NCBI GenBank assembly: GCA_016712675.1
Contig: JADJQR010000001.1
Location: 3,410,001 to 3,474,000, forward strand
From: a bacterium
GTDB taxonomy: Bacteria > Krumholzibacteriota > Krumholzibacteriia > LZORAL124-64-63
Reading direction: 5' to 3'
DNA: 64,000 nucleotides
Shown: piece after piece, positions 8,983-17,530 of the stretch
Layout: each line of letters starts with the position of its first letter
Numbering within the stretch: position 1 is the stretch's first letter
Notes under the pieces: model-generated
What the model was told of the DNA's origin: nothing
The model's input: only the letters and a program-made list of their open reading frames with translations
Databases searched by the model: none
Program-made: the position numbers and the translations under genes

Positions 8983-9265
8983 GCGGGCCTCCCTGCCGGC
9001 ATGGGATGCGGGCCATCTTGCGCGGACGTGACGCGGCAGGCAACGGGGAATCGGCCCGACGTCGTACCCGCAAGCGGGCGACGTGTACGCCGGGGAACGC
9101 CGCGACCACGCCCGGGGCCGCGCACCCGCGAGGCCCGATCCGCTCAAGTCATTGACCCGAATCCTGTTAAGGTGCAGGCCGTGCCGGCGACCGGAACCGG
9201 CAGACTCCTTGCAACCCTCTCGCCATTGCCCCTGGCACCCCAACCCGAACCATGAGGTCGAGACG
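8983..9265. other. Divergent intergenic region
   Basis: This 283-bp spacer lies between the MFS gene (minus) and a lipoprotein gene (plus). No convincing promoter pair, hairpin or small gene was recognised. Confidence 0.3.
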
Positions 9266-10162
9266 ATGAACACCCGACGCTCCGCTTCGCGCAAGGCCGG
9301 CCTGCTGGCCCTGGCCGCGCTCCTGGCCCTGCTGGCCGGTTGCAGCAACGACGACCCCGCCACCCCCGCCGCCGACACGACCGCCACCGTCGACATGGAC
9401 GCCGCACAGGCGGTCGCCGACGATGTGGCTTCCGACAGCGGCGGCGTGACCGACCAGCTGAACGATGTCGCGCTGGCCCTGGACGGCCTGGGTGGCGCCA
9501 AGAGCCTGGTGCCCGGGCATCCGGACAGCACCTGGGTGCGCGAGCGCTTCCGCGAGGCCATCTACGATGAAGTGACCGGCACCTGGACGGTCACCGTGGC
9601 GCTTCAGCACGGCTTCCCCGAGGGCGTGCCCTACCACGCCATGGAGCGCGTGTTCACGCTGCGCCTGCTCGGGCCCGGCGGCGAGCCGCAGCAGTTCCGC
9701 GTCGTGGACGGCGACACCGCCGTGGCCGCCGAGTACGCGATCGTGTCGGGCACGGGTGTCCACCGCGGACCGGTGCGCGAGCACACGCTCAACGCGCTGA
9801 ACGGCACCTTCACGATCACCGGCCTGGACCAGGAGTTCATGGTGGTCAACGGCATGTACCACCGCGAGGCGAGCCACTCCCTGGAGACACGCCGCTTCGC
9901 CCGCACGCTCGACGGCACGCTCGATGTGGAGCTGATCGACGTGACCATGCCCAGCCGGCTGCGCGCCAGCCTCTGCCAGGCCATCTCCGGCACGCTCATC
10001 GGCACCTGGGTCGCCGACATCACGATCACGCGCGGCGACGACTACATCGAGGAGCACGTCGAGCGCGACATCACGATCGAGCTCGGCAATTGCGAGGCCG
10101 ACATCCGCTGCGGCGGCGGGCGCTTCCGGGCACCGCTGGGCAGTGGGGACCTGCGCCCCTAG
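9266..10162 (+). CDS. Predicted exported lipoprotein of unknown function
   Basis: 298 residues. The start at 9266 gives a textbook lipoprotein signal: RR-K n-region, leucine/alanine h-region and lipobox LLAGC with Cys26, followed by SNDD. The mature part begins with a low-complexity Asp/Thr/Ala linker and then a beta-rich region without a family I recognise. An Asp residue after the lipid cysteine would mean inner-membrane retention under the E. coli rule; here the +2 residue is Ser, so outer-membrane sorting is plausible. Single gene, followed by a hairpin. Confidence 0.75.
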   Translation: MNTRRSASRKAGLLALAALLALLAGCSNDDPATPAADTTATVDMDAAQAVADDVASDSGGVTDQLNDVALALDGLGGAKSLVPGHPDSTWVRERFREAIYDEVTGTWTVTVALQHGFPEGVPYHAMERVFTLRLLGPGGEPQQFRVVDGDTAVAAEYAIVSGTGVHRGPVREHTLNALNGTFTITGLDQEFMVVNGMYHREASHSLETRRFARTLDGTLDVELIDVTMPSRLRASLCQAISGTLIGTWVADITITRGDDYIEEHVERDITIELGNCEADIRCGGGRFRAPLGSGDLRP

Positions 10163-10184
10163 GCCCCGGGCGGCACGGGATCAC

Positions 10185-10217
10185 GCGGGACCGGTCGCCA
10201 AGGGCGGCCGGTCCCGC
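10185..10217 (+). terminator. GC-rich hairpin after the lipoprotein gene
   Basis: GCGGGACCGG (10185-10194) pairs exactly with CCGGTCCCGC (10208-10217) around a 13-nt loop. A short CGTTTCC follows instead of a real U-tract. It begins 22 bp after the stop codon, so a terminator is the simplest reading. Confidence 0.5.
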
Positions 10218-10320
10218 CGTTTCCGGTTGCAGGGCCGCGCGCAGCGGGCTTGATTGGCGCCGACCCGGCCGCGGCCCTACACGGCCCCACTCCCCCCGCA
10301 GCCCAGGGTGACACGCTGCC

Positions 10321-10968
10321 ATGCCCATCCTCGTGACAGACTTCGATGGCACCTTCACGCGCCGTGACTTCTTCGACCTGGTGCTCGAGCGGCACGACCC
10401 GCCGGGCGCGCGCGCCCTGTGGGACCGGTTCCTGGCCGGCCAGTTGACGCCGCTGGAGGGCATCGCCGGCGTCCTGGGCTCGCTGCGCACGGACGAAGCC
10501 GGCGTCGAGGCCCTGCTCGCGGCCATGGACCCGCCGCCGGGCGCCGCCGCCGCTGCGCGCGCCCTGCAGGCGGCCGGCTGGGAGATCGTGATCGCCTCGG
10601 CCGGGTGCCGCTGGTACATCGAGCGCATCCTGGCGGACCTGGACCTCTCATTCGTGATCCACGCCAACCCGGGGTGGTTCGCGCCGGATCGAGGCGTGGT
10701 GATGGAGGCCGATCCCCGCTCGCCCTACCATGACCCCGCACTGGGGATCGACAAGTGCGCCGTCGTGCGCGCGGCGCTGGCACGCGACGCGATGGTGGCG
10801 TTCGCCGGCGACAGCCCGCTGACCGACGGGCCGGCGGCGCGATTGGTGCCTCCTGGGCTGCGCTTCGCGACCGGACCATTGGCGCGCGCGTTCGCCGCCG
10901 ACGGCACCGCGCACCGGTCGTTCGCGACATGGCCCGACATCGCCGGATTCCTGCTGGATCACGCGTGA
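10321..10968 (+). CDS. HAD-superfamily phosphatase (MtnX/SerB-like)
   Basis: 215 residues. Motif I is DFDGT (D7 nucleophile, D9 acid/base). Motif II is the serine in IVIASAG. Motif IV is GDSPLTDG around residue 163. This is the HAD subfamily IB layout used by phosphoserine phosphatase and by MtnX of the methionine salvage pathway, with a small helical cap after motif I. The substrate is undetermined. No methionine-salvage genes are adjacent, so I do not assign mtnX. Confidence 0.75.
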   Translation: MPILVTDFDGTFTRRDFFDLVLERHDPPGARALWDRFLAGQLTPLEGIAGVLGSLRTDEAGVEALLAAMDPPPGAAAAARALQAAGWEIVIASAGCRWYIERILADLDLSFVIHANPGWFAPDRGVVMEADPRSPYHDPALGIDKCAVVRAALARDAMVAFAGDSPLTDGPAARLVPPGLRFATGPLARAFAADGTAHRSFATWPDIAGFLLDHA

Positions 10969-11093
10969 CGACGCGTCACCCATGCCCCGTTGCCATGCGC
11001 TTTCGCGTTGCCGGCCGCTCCCCGCGCACCTAACGTGTGAGGCACGGAGCGCTACCGACCAACGGGCGCTCGCCATCGCAAGGAGTTCGAGCC

Positions 11094-11423
11094 ATGACCG
11101 ATCCCACCCCCAAGGACACCGCCCGCCCCGTGACGCCCGAGGACATCCTCGAGGATCTGCGAGCCGTCGTGCGCGACGCCGAGGCGCTGCTGCGCGCCAC
11201 CGAGGGCCAGGCCGGCGAGAAGATCAACGAGGTGCGTGACCGCGTGCGCGGCACGCTCAACGATGCCCGCGAGCGCATCAGGGAAGCCGGCGCCGACGCC
11301 GGCGAGCGCACGCGGGCCGCCGCGCGCACGGCGGACAACTACGTACACGAGAATCCCTGGCTGGTGATCGGCATTGCCGCCGGGCTGGGCTACCTGATCG
11401 GGCGCGCCGGCCGAAGGGACTAG
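11094..11423 (+). CDS. DUF883 family (YqjD/ElaB-like) membrane-anchored protein
   Basis: 109 residues from the ATG at 11094, preceded by AGGAG at 11081-11085. A long charged amphipathic helix rich in Ala/Arg/Glu is followed by the family's C-terminal anchor (ENPWLVIGIAAGLGYLIGR). In E. coli, YqjD and ElaB are stationary-phase proteins that tether ribosomes to the inner membrane. The following two genes match the neighbours of yqjD in enterobacteria, supporting the call. Confidence 0.85.
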   Translation: MTDPTPKDTARPVTPEDILEDLRAVVRDAEALLRATEGQAGEKINEVRDRVRGTLNDARERIREAGADAGERTRAAARTADNYVHENPWLVIGIAAGLGYLIGRAGRRD

Positions 11424-11426
11424 GAA

Positions 11427-11834
11427 GTGGACGATCGCCTGGACGACGTTCCCGACGAGGAAGCCTCGCGCGGCCTGTTTGCCTCCCTGCGCTCGCTGGT
11501 CGACCGCGTCCTGGCGATGCTGCAGACCCGCGGCGAACTGCTATCGACCGAGCTCGAGGAGGAGGTCACCCGACTGGTCGGCGTGCTGGTATGGTCGTTC
11601 GCGGGCGTCTTCGCGGCCATCGTCGGCCTCTCGTTCGTCGGCGTGGCCATCCTGCTCGCGGCCCCGGCCAACTGGCGCGTGCCGGTGGCGATCCTCATGG
11701 CCGTCGCGTTCCTCGGCGTCGCGCTGGCGGGCTGGCTCGCCATCCGCCGCATCGCGCGCGCCACGCCGCGCCCGTTCGACGCCAGCCTGGGCGAGATCGA
11801 CAAGGACCTGCAGAAGCTGCGGAGCCGCCGATGA
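11427..11834 (+). CDS. YqjE-like phage-holin-superfamily membrane protein
   Basis: 135 residues from a GTG at 11427, three bases after the YqjD-like stop. A charged N-terminus (about 1-45) precedes two hydrophobic helices separated by a short turn, then a basic C-terminal tail. This matches the Phage_holin_3_6/YqjE group of inner-membrane proteins, whose function is unknown. It ends in ATGA overlap with the next gene, so the three are translationally coupled. Confidence 0.8.
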   Translation: MDDRLDDVPDEEASRGLFASLRSLVDRVLAMLQTRGELLSTELEEEVTRLVGVLVWSFAGVFAAIVGLSFVGVAILLAAPANWRVPVAILMAVAFLGVALAGWLAIRRIARATPRPFDASLGEIDKDLQKLRSRR

Positions 11835-12148
11835 CCGGCCGCGCGCAGGAGCTGGCGCTCCGTCGCCGGGAGCTGGTCGCCCGCTCGGAGAGCCAGCGCA
11901 ACGCCGTGGGCGCGACATTCGGCGACATCGAGCGCCGGCTCGGCTTCGTGGAGGTGGGGCTGTCGCTGGCGCGGCGCGTGCACCGCCACCGCGCCCTGCT
12001 CGGCGCCTTCACGATCTGGTCGGCGGTGGCACCCGCCGCGGCGAAGCTGTGGGTGCGGCGGCTGGGCTGGTGGATCCCGCTGGGCCTCGAGGGGTTCCGG
12101 CTGGCGAAAACGTTCGCGGCGTCACGCCGCGAGACACGAACCGGCTGA
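11831..12148 (+). CDS. YqjK-like small protein, third gene of the yqjDE-type operon
   Basis: 105 residues; the ATG at 11831 overlaps the previous stop. The N-terminal half is a charged helix (RAQELALRRRELVARSE). The C-terminal half has a moderately hydrophobic stretch around FTIWSAVAPAAAKLW and ends basic. Sequence support is weak but order, overlap and size fit the third gene of yqjDEK. It converges with the DinB-fold gene. Confidence 0.6.
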   Translation: MTGRAQELALRRRELVARSESQRNAVGATFGDIERRLGFVEVGLSLARRVHRHRALLGAFTIWSAVAPAAAKLWVRRLGWWIPLGLEGFRLAKTFAASRRETRTG

Positions 12149-12155
12149 GCGGCCG

Positions 12156-12632
12156 CTAGGCCCGGAGCTCCCGCAGGATGCGGCGGATCTGATCGGCGTG
12201 CTGGTGGGCGTGCGCGGCGTAGATGCGCAGCCAGTCCTCCATCGAATAGGCGCCCCGTTCGCTGTGCGTACCCGCACGAAGCCAATCGCCCTCGTCGAGC
12301 CCGTTGAGGACCTGCAGTGACGTGGCGCGCGCAGCCCGGAACGCCAGCAGCGCGGGCTCGAGCGGGCGCTCGTTGTAGCGCAGCCGCACGGCATAGTGAT
12401 CCTGGTCGTAACCCTGGAGCTGCGCACGGTCCTCGCACAGCAGCTTCCGCAGTCGGATGGCACTGTTCATCTCGCTGTCGGCCATGTGGTGCACGACCTC
12501 GGCGGCGCTCCACTGGCCGGCACGCGGTTGCACCGTCAGCCGATCCTCGGGAAAGCCGGTCAGCGCCGCCTGGACTTCGGCGAAACCGGCGGCGTAGCGC
12601 GCGATCAGTTCCTGACGTTCGGCGGTCGTCAT
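12156..12632 (-). CDS. DinB-fold putative metal-dependent hydrolase
   Basis: 158 residues from the ATG at 12632, with GGAGG eight bases upstream; the in-frame ATG at 12683 lacks a ribosome site. Four-helix-bundle protein with the DinB/YfiT histidine ligands: HHMADSE near residue 49 and AHAHQHADQ near 143-148. Members bind a divalent metal and include mycothiol or bacillithiol transferases, but most, like this one, have no known substrate. It is isolated between convergent and codirectional neighbours. Confidence 0.8.
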   Translation of the reverse strand: MTTAERQELIARYAAGFAEVQAALTGFPEDRLTVQPRAGQWSAAEVVHHMADSEMNSAIRLRKLLCEDRAQLQGYDQDHYAVRLRYNERPLEPALLAFRAARATSLQVLNGLDEGDWLRAGTHSERGAYSMEDWLRIYAAHAHQHADQIRRILRELRA

Positions 12633-12791
12633 GGCGAGCCTCCGGGCGCCGGGGGCAGCGACGCGCGCGCCCGACGGCAGCAATGCGACAAGGTGGGCCG
12701 GGACCGCGCCCGCGCGGCGCCTGGCACGCGACAGGTTCGGAGCCCGGCCCCGGTAGTCGGACGCGGACGCCGCGCAGGCGCGGCCAACCCG

Positions 12792-14165
12792 CTAGTACTT
12801 GTAGTCGTCCTTCTTGAACGGACCTTCGATCTTCACGTTGATGTACTTGGCCTGGACCGGCGTCAGCCTGGTGACCACGCCGCCGAACCCGCGCACCATC
12901 TCGGCCGCGACTTCCTCGTCCAGCTTCTTGGGCAGCACGGTCACCGTGATCGGCTCGCTCTTCTTGTCGGCCCACTTCTTCCCGTAGAGGTGCATCTGGG
13001 CCAGCACCTGGTTGGCGAACGAGCCGTCCATGACCCGCGACGGATGCCCGGTGGCATTGCCCAGGTTGACCAGGCGGCCCTCGGACAGGAGCAGGATGTA
13101 GTTGTCGGCGTCGTTCCTGTCGCGCTGGATGCGATGCACCTGGGGCTTGACCTCGGTCCACTGCCAGGCGCGGCGCATGAAGGCCGTGTCGATCTCGCTG
13201 TCGAAGTGCCCGATGTTGCAGACCACGGCACCCGGCTTGATCGCCGCCAGCATGTGCTCATCGCAGACGTTCACGTTGCCGGTGGTCGTCACCAGCAGGT
13301 CGAGCGTCCCCAGCAGCGCCTTGTCGATGCCCGCGGCCGTGCCGGTGTTGATCCCGTCGATGTACGGGGAGACGACTTCGTAGCCGTCCATGCAGGCCTG
13401 CATGGCGCAGATCGGGTCGATCTCGCTGACCTTGACGATCATGCCTTCCTGGCGCAGGCTCTGGGCCGAGCCCTTGCCCACATCGCCGTAGCCGACGACC
13501 AGGGCCTTCCGGCCGGCCAGCAGCATGTCGGTGCCGCGCTTGACCGCATCGTTCAGGCTGTGGCGGCAGCCGTACTTGTTGTCGTTCTTCGACTTCGTGA
13601 CCGAGTCGTTCACGTTGATCGCCGGCACCTTCAGCTCGCCGGTCTCGAGCATCTCCAGCAGGCGGTGAACGCCGGTCGTGGTCTCCTCGGTGATCCCGTG
13701 GATCCCGTCCAGCAGCTGCGGGTACTTCTGGTGCACCATGCCCGTCAGGTCGCCGCCGTCATCGAGGATCATGTTGGCCGCCCAGGGCTGGCCGTTCTTC
13801 AGGATGGTCTGCTCGATGCACCATTCGCCCTCTTCGACCGTCTGGCCCTTCCAGGCGTAGACGGCGGTGCCGGCAGCTGCGATGGCCGCCGCGGCGTGGT
13901 CCTGCGTCGAGAAGATGTTGCAGGAGGACCAGCGCACTTCCGCGCCCAGGTCGACCAGCGTCTCGATCAGGACGGCGGTCTGGATGGTCATGTGGATGCA
14001 GCCGAGGATCTTCGCGCCCTTGAGCGGCTGCTCCGCCCTGTATTTGCGCCTGAGGGCCATCAGCGCCGGCATCTCGTTCTCGGCCAGGGCGATCTCACGC
14101 CGGCCGAAATCCGCCAGCCCGATGTCCGCGACCTTGTAGTCGGCCACCTTCTCTTGATTCGACAT
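12792..14165 (-). CDS. ahcY: Adenosylhomocysteinase (SAH hydrolase)
   Basis: 457 residues. It reversibly splits S-adenosylhomocysteine to adenosine and homocysteine, keeping methylation going. Catalytic K191 and D195 lie in [13 protein letters not shown]. The NAD site is GYGDVGKG at 225-232. HFDSEID and the C-terminal [11 protein letters not shown] are family landmarks, and the length is normal. The reading frame stays open upstream through the neighbouring gene to 15917 by chance; the ATG at 14165 matches the family N-terminus and has a purine-rich site just before it. It lies downstream of the pckA terminator and so has its own promoter. Confidence 0.97.
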   Translation of the reverse strand: MSNQEKVADYKVADIGLADFGRREIALAENEMPALMALRRKYRAEQPLKGAKILGCIHMTIQTAVLIETLVDLGAEVRWSSCNIFSTQDHAAAAIAAAGTAVYAWKGQTVEEGEWCIEQTILKNGQPWAANMILDDGGDLTGMVHQKYPQLLDGIHGITEETTTGVHRLLEMLETGELKVPAINVNDSVTKSKNDNKYGCRHSLNDAVKRGTDMLLAGRKALVVGYGDVGKGSAQSLRQEGMIVKVSEIDPICAMQACMDGYEVVSPYIDGINTGTAAGIDKALLGTLDLLVTTTGNVNVCDEHMLAAIKPGAVVCNIGHFDSEIDTAFMRRAWQWTEVKPQVHRIQRDRNDADNYILLLSEGRLVNLGNATGHPSRVMDGSFANQVLAQMHLYGKKWADKKSEPITVTVLPKKLDEEVAAEMVRGFGGVVTRLTPVQAKYINVKIEGPFKKDDYKY

Positions 14166-14455
14166 TCTGCTCTTCTCCCTTGGGAATCCCGGCGTCGTTG
14201 GCTTTTGATTGCCCCTAAAATCGGTCGGGGAGCGCCAGACTTCAATGATCATTTTCATTGACCGGCGGCCCGTGGATGTTCGACCCAGCCCAATATGACG
14301 CCTTTTTGGCCACCGGCCAGCCTCTTTCAGCGGGTTGGCGGTCCGGAAGGCCCGGTTCCGGGCCGATTCCGCGGCTGGACCGCCCGCCGCCCGCCCCCCA
14401 CAAGCAAGGGGCCCGGCACCGCCGGGCCCCCAGGTCCTGACCGGACCGACGGATC
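14166..14455 (-). promoter_or_regulatory. ahcY upstream region
   Basis: This 290-bp region starts with the pckA terminator hairpin and then runs into ahcY. A perfect 10-bp palindrome AATGATCATT lies at 14244-14253. Reading toward ahcY, TTGAAG then 17 bp then GATTTT is a weak promoter candidate. No SAH or SAM riboswitch consensus was found. Confidence 0.35.
14408..14430 (-). terminator. Terminator of the aminotransferase-pckA operon
   Basis: GGGGCCCGGC and GCCGGGCCCC are perfect 10-bp arms with a 3-nt loop, 26 bp past the pckA stop. On the minus strand the hairpin is followed by TTGCTTG, a short U-bearing tail. Confidence 0.7.
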
Positions 14456-16120
14456 CTACTTCCTGATGTCCTTGAGCCGCTTCGGCCCCGCCTTGACGAT
14501 CTCCGCCGGACACCCATCCTCGAACAGCTTGAAGTTCTCGCGGAACCGCGCCGCCAGGGCGTCGTAGCGCCGCCAGTACTCGTCCTTGTTGCCCCAGCTC
14601 GAGGACGGGTCCAGCACGTCCTCGGGCACGTCCGGGCACGTGGCCGGCACGTCGATCCCGAACAGCTCGTCGCGCCGGTACTTCACCTTGTCCAGCCTGC
14701 CCTCGAGGGCCGCGTTCAGCAGCGCCCGCGTGTGCCGGATCGAGATGCGCTTGCCGATGCCGAACGGCCCGCCCGTCCAGCCGGTGTTGACCAGCCAGCA
14801 GGCGGCGCCGGTGGCCTCCATCTTGGCGCGCAGCATGTCCGCGTAGACGAACGGGTGGTGCACCATGAACGGCGCGCCGAAGCAGGCCGAGAACGCGATC
14901 TCCGGCTCGATGCCCAGCCCGATCTCCGTGCCGGCGATCTTGGCCGTGTAGCCGCTGATGAAGTAGTAGATGACCTGTTCGGGCGTCAGCTTCGCGATCG
15001 GGGGCAGCACGCCCTGCGCGTCGCAGGTCAGCAGGATGATGTTCTTCGGGTGCGTGTCGACGCGGCCGTCCTCCAGCACGCCGTCGATGAAGCGCAGCGG
15101 GTACGAGGCGCGCGTGTTCTCGGTCAGCTTGTCGTCGTCCAGGTCCAGGCGTCGCGTCGACGGGTCGTGCACCACGTTCTCCAGGATGGTCCCGAAGCGG
15201 TGGGTGCAGGCGTGGATCTGCGGCTCGTGCTCGGCCGACAGGCGGATCACCTTGGCGTAGCAGCCGCCTTCGAAATTGAAGATGCCCCGATCCGACCAGC
15301 CGTGCTCGTCGTCGCCGATCAGCTTGCGCTTGGGGTCGGCCGAGAGTGTCGTCTTGCCGGTCCCGGACAGGCCGAAGAAGAGCGCCGGCTCCTTCAGTTC
15401 CTGGTCGACGTTGGCCGAGCAGTGCATGGCCAGCACGCCGTCCAGCGGCTTGAGGAAGTTCATCACCGTGAAGATCGACTTCTTGATCTCGCCCGCGTAC
15501 ATGCTGCCCAGCACCAGCGCCTTGCGGTCGGCGAAGTTCAGGGCCAGCACCGTCTGCGAGCGGGTGCCGTCGATGCGCGGGTCGCACTTGAAGTGCGGCG
15601 CGGCGATCAGCGTGAACTCCGGCACGAACTCCTTGTACTCCTGGCGACTCTTCGGCGAGATGAACATGTTGCGCGCAAAGAGGCTCTGCCACGCGTCCTG
15701 CGTGATGATGCGCACGGCCAGCCGGTGCTCGGGGTCCTGGCCGCAGTAGACGTCCTGCACGAAGATCTCCTCGCCCTGCAGGTTGGCCTGCACGCGGGCG
15801 AAGAGGCCGGCGAACTTCTCGGGCGCCAACGGGCGGTTGTATTCGCCCCACCAGACCTTGTCCTGCGTCTCGTGCTCGCGGACGATGTACTTGTCCTGCG
15901 CGGCGCGCGCGGTCCACTTGCCGGTCTCGACCAGCATGGCGCCCTGGTTGACGATCTGGCCCTCGCCGCGGAAGACGAACTCCTCGTAGAGCGCCTCCTC
16001 GGTCAGGTTCCAGTAGACGCGCTTGAGCTCCATCAGGCCCTGGTTCTCGAGCCCGAAGTCCGCCTTCAATTCGCCGCGGTGGTGGTCGGCCGGCGACGGG
16101 ATCTTCAACGACTTCTTCAT
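14456..16120 (-). CDS. pckA: Phosphoenolpyruvate carboxykinase (ATP)
   Basis: 554 residues. It converts oxaloacetate and ATP to PEP, CO2 and ADP, the entry step of gluconeogenesis. P-loop GLSGTGKT lies at 250-257; GDDEHGWSD near 269 is the kinase-2/metal site. [11 protein letters not shown] and the adenine-site residues near the C-terminus ([12 protein letters not shown]) are those of the ATP-dependent class rather than the GTP class. The start at 16120 overlaps the stop of the upstream aminotransferase gene by four bases, so the two are translationally coupled. Confidence 0.97.
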   Translation of the reverse strand: MKKSLKIPSPADHHRGELKADFGLENQGLMELKRVYWNLTEEALYEEFVFRGEGQIVNQGAMLVETGKWTARAAQDKYIVREHETQDKVWWGEYNRPLAPEKFAGLFARVQANLQGEEIFVQDVYCGQDPEHRLAVRIITQDAWQSLFARNMFISPKSRQEYKEFVPEFTLIAAPHFKCDPRIDGTRSQTVLALNFADRKALVLGSMYAGEIKKSIFTVMNFLKPLDGVLAMHCSANVDQELKEPALFFGLSGTGKTTLSADPKRKLIGDDEHGWSDRGIFNFEGGCYAKVIRLSAEHEPQIHACTHRFGTILENVVHDPSTRRLDLDDDKLTENTRASYPLRFIDGVLEDGRVDTHPKNIILLTCDAQGVLPPIAKLTPEQVIYYFISGYTAKIAGTEIGLGIEPEIAFSACFGAPFMVHHPFVYADMLRAKMEATGAACWLVNTGWTGGPFGIGKRISIRHTRALLNAALEGRLDKVKYRRDELFGIDVPATCPDVPEDVLDPSSSWGNKDEYWRRYDALAARFRENFKLFEDGCPAEIVKAGPKRLKDIRK

Positions 16121-17337
16121 AGCCAGTCCCTCACCATCTTGCGTTGGCCGATGATCAGTTCGTTCGGGGAGTTGGGGTCCAGTGCCCACTTCATGCGCTC
16201 GATGCCCTCGGTGATCTCCTTGGAGGACCCGCAGGTGCTCAGCCGCAGGTGCCCCTCCATGCCGAATTCGACGCCGGGCACCGTGCAGACCATGACCTTG
16301 TTCAGCAGGAACTCGGCCAGCTTCGTGCTGTCCTTGTTGTAGGTCGAGAAGTCGGCGAAGCAGTAGAACGTGCCGTCTGGCGGGCAGACCTTGACGCCCT
16401 CGAAGGCCTTCAGACGGCGCACCATCACCCCGGCGTTGTTCTCCAGCGTCATGACCAGGTTGTCGACGCAGCTCTGCGTGCCGTCGATGGCCGCCACCGC
16501 CGCCTTCTGCAGCAGGGCCGACGGGCCGCTGGTCTGGTGCGACTGGATGATCGACATCACGTCGATGAGCTTCGGGTTGGCGACGGCCCAGCCAATGCGA
16601 AAACCCGTCATCGCGTAGACCTTCGAGACACCGTTGATGACGATCATCTTGCAGTTGTCGCTACCGAAATCCGAAGCGCAGGCGACCGGGTTGGTCACGC
16701 GCCGGCCGCCGAAGACCAGGCGGTTGTAGATGTCGTCCATGATCAGGTAGATGCCCTCCTTCTCGCAGAGGGCCACGACATCCTTGATGAACGACTCGGG
16801 ATAGATGGCGCCCGACGGGTTGTTCGGGCTGTTGATCATGATGGCCTTGGTGTTCGACGACATCCGCATCGTGATGTCGGAGATGTTCGGCACGTAGCCG
16901 CCGTCCATCGGCTTGGCGGGCACCGGCACCGCGCCGCACATCTTGACCATCTCGGGATAGCTGACCCAGTACGGCGAGGGGAAAATGACCTCGTCCTGCG
17001 GGTTCAGGATGGCCTGCAGCGCGCACATGATCGCCTGCTTGGCGCCGCCCGAGGCCATGACCATCCCCAGCGTGGGACGGAAGCCGTACTGGTCGTGCGT
17101 GTAGCGGATGATGGCGGCCTTCATGTCGGGCGTGCCGTAGGCCGGCGTGTAGCGCACCTCGCCCGAGTTGAGCAGGCCGGCGGCCGCCGTCAACGCGTCC
17201 AGGGGCGGCAGGCTCTTCGGCTCGCCGCCGCCGAGGTGGATGACGGGGTCGCCCTTCGCGCGCATGATGGCCACGCGCTCGTTCATCTTCAGCGTGGCCG
17301 ATTCCCGCAGATCCCTGGCGATCAGACTGATGGTCAT
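16117..17337 (-). CDS. Class I aminotransferase, aspartate-aminotransferase-like
   Basis: 406 residues from the ATG at 17337, with AGGAGAGG upstream. PLP-binding residues are in place: PNNPSG at 171-176, DDIY at 201-204, Schiff-base lysine K239 in [16 protein letters not shown], and arginine in the GFRIGW motif. The family moves amino groups between aspartate or other amino acids and 2-oxoglutarate. The start-stop overlap with pckA suggests that oxaloacetate made from aspartate is passed to PEP synthesis, which favours aspartate as substrate; sequence alone does not prove this. Confidence 0.9.
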   Translation of the reverse strand: MTISLIARDLRESATLKMNERVAIMRAKGDPVIHLGGGEPKSLPPLDALTAAAGLLNSGEVRYTPAYGTPDMKAAIIRYTHDQYGFRPTLGMVMASGGAKQAIMCALQAILNPQDEVIFPSPYWVSYPEMVKMCGAVPVPAKPMDGGYVPNISDITMRMSSNTKAIMINSPNNPSGAIYPESFIKDVVALCEKEGIYLIMDDIYNRLVFGGRRVTNPVACASDFGSDNCKMIVINGVSKVYAMTGFRIGWAVANPKLIDVMSIIQSHQTSGPSALLQKAAVAAIDGTQSCVDNLVMTLENNAGVMVRRLKAFEGVKVCPPDGTFYCFADFSTYNKDSTKLAEFLLNKVMVCTVPGVEFGMEGHLRLSTCGSSKEITEGIERMKWALDPNSPNELIIGQRKMVRDWL

Positions 17338-17530
17338 CGCGTGCCTCTCCTGCTGCCACGAGGGGCGCGGCGGCGGTCGCCGGGCGTCCCGTCGGTCGTG
17401 GGTTGCCTGTCCGCGAAAACTAAGCGGCGGGGCCGGGAAAGTAAACACGCCGGCGCCCTTGGGAGCGGCCGGGCAACGCCGGTCGGAGGCCGGACCGCAA
17501 CGCTCCCCGATGGGGTCGCGCCGGGTCCGG

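Noticed and set aside
9083-9265. Longer N-terminus for the lipoprotein gene
   Set aside because: It would place 61 Arg/Pro-rich residues before a perfect lipoprotein signal peptide.
12684-12791. Possible extra gene between DinB-fold gene and ahcY
   Set aside because: No start, ribosome site or protein-like composition was seen.
14166-14300. SAH or SAM riboswitch ahead of ahcY
   Set aside because: No stretch matched the conserved core of either class; only a 10-bp palindrome and a weak promoter were seen.
12792-15917. Single 1041-codon minus frame joining ahcY to upstream sequence
   Set aside because: The upstream part is a shadow of pckA in another frame; pckA has perfect motifs, and ahcY has its own normal start at 14165.
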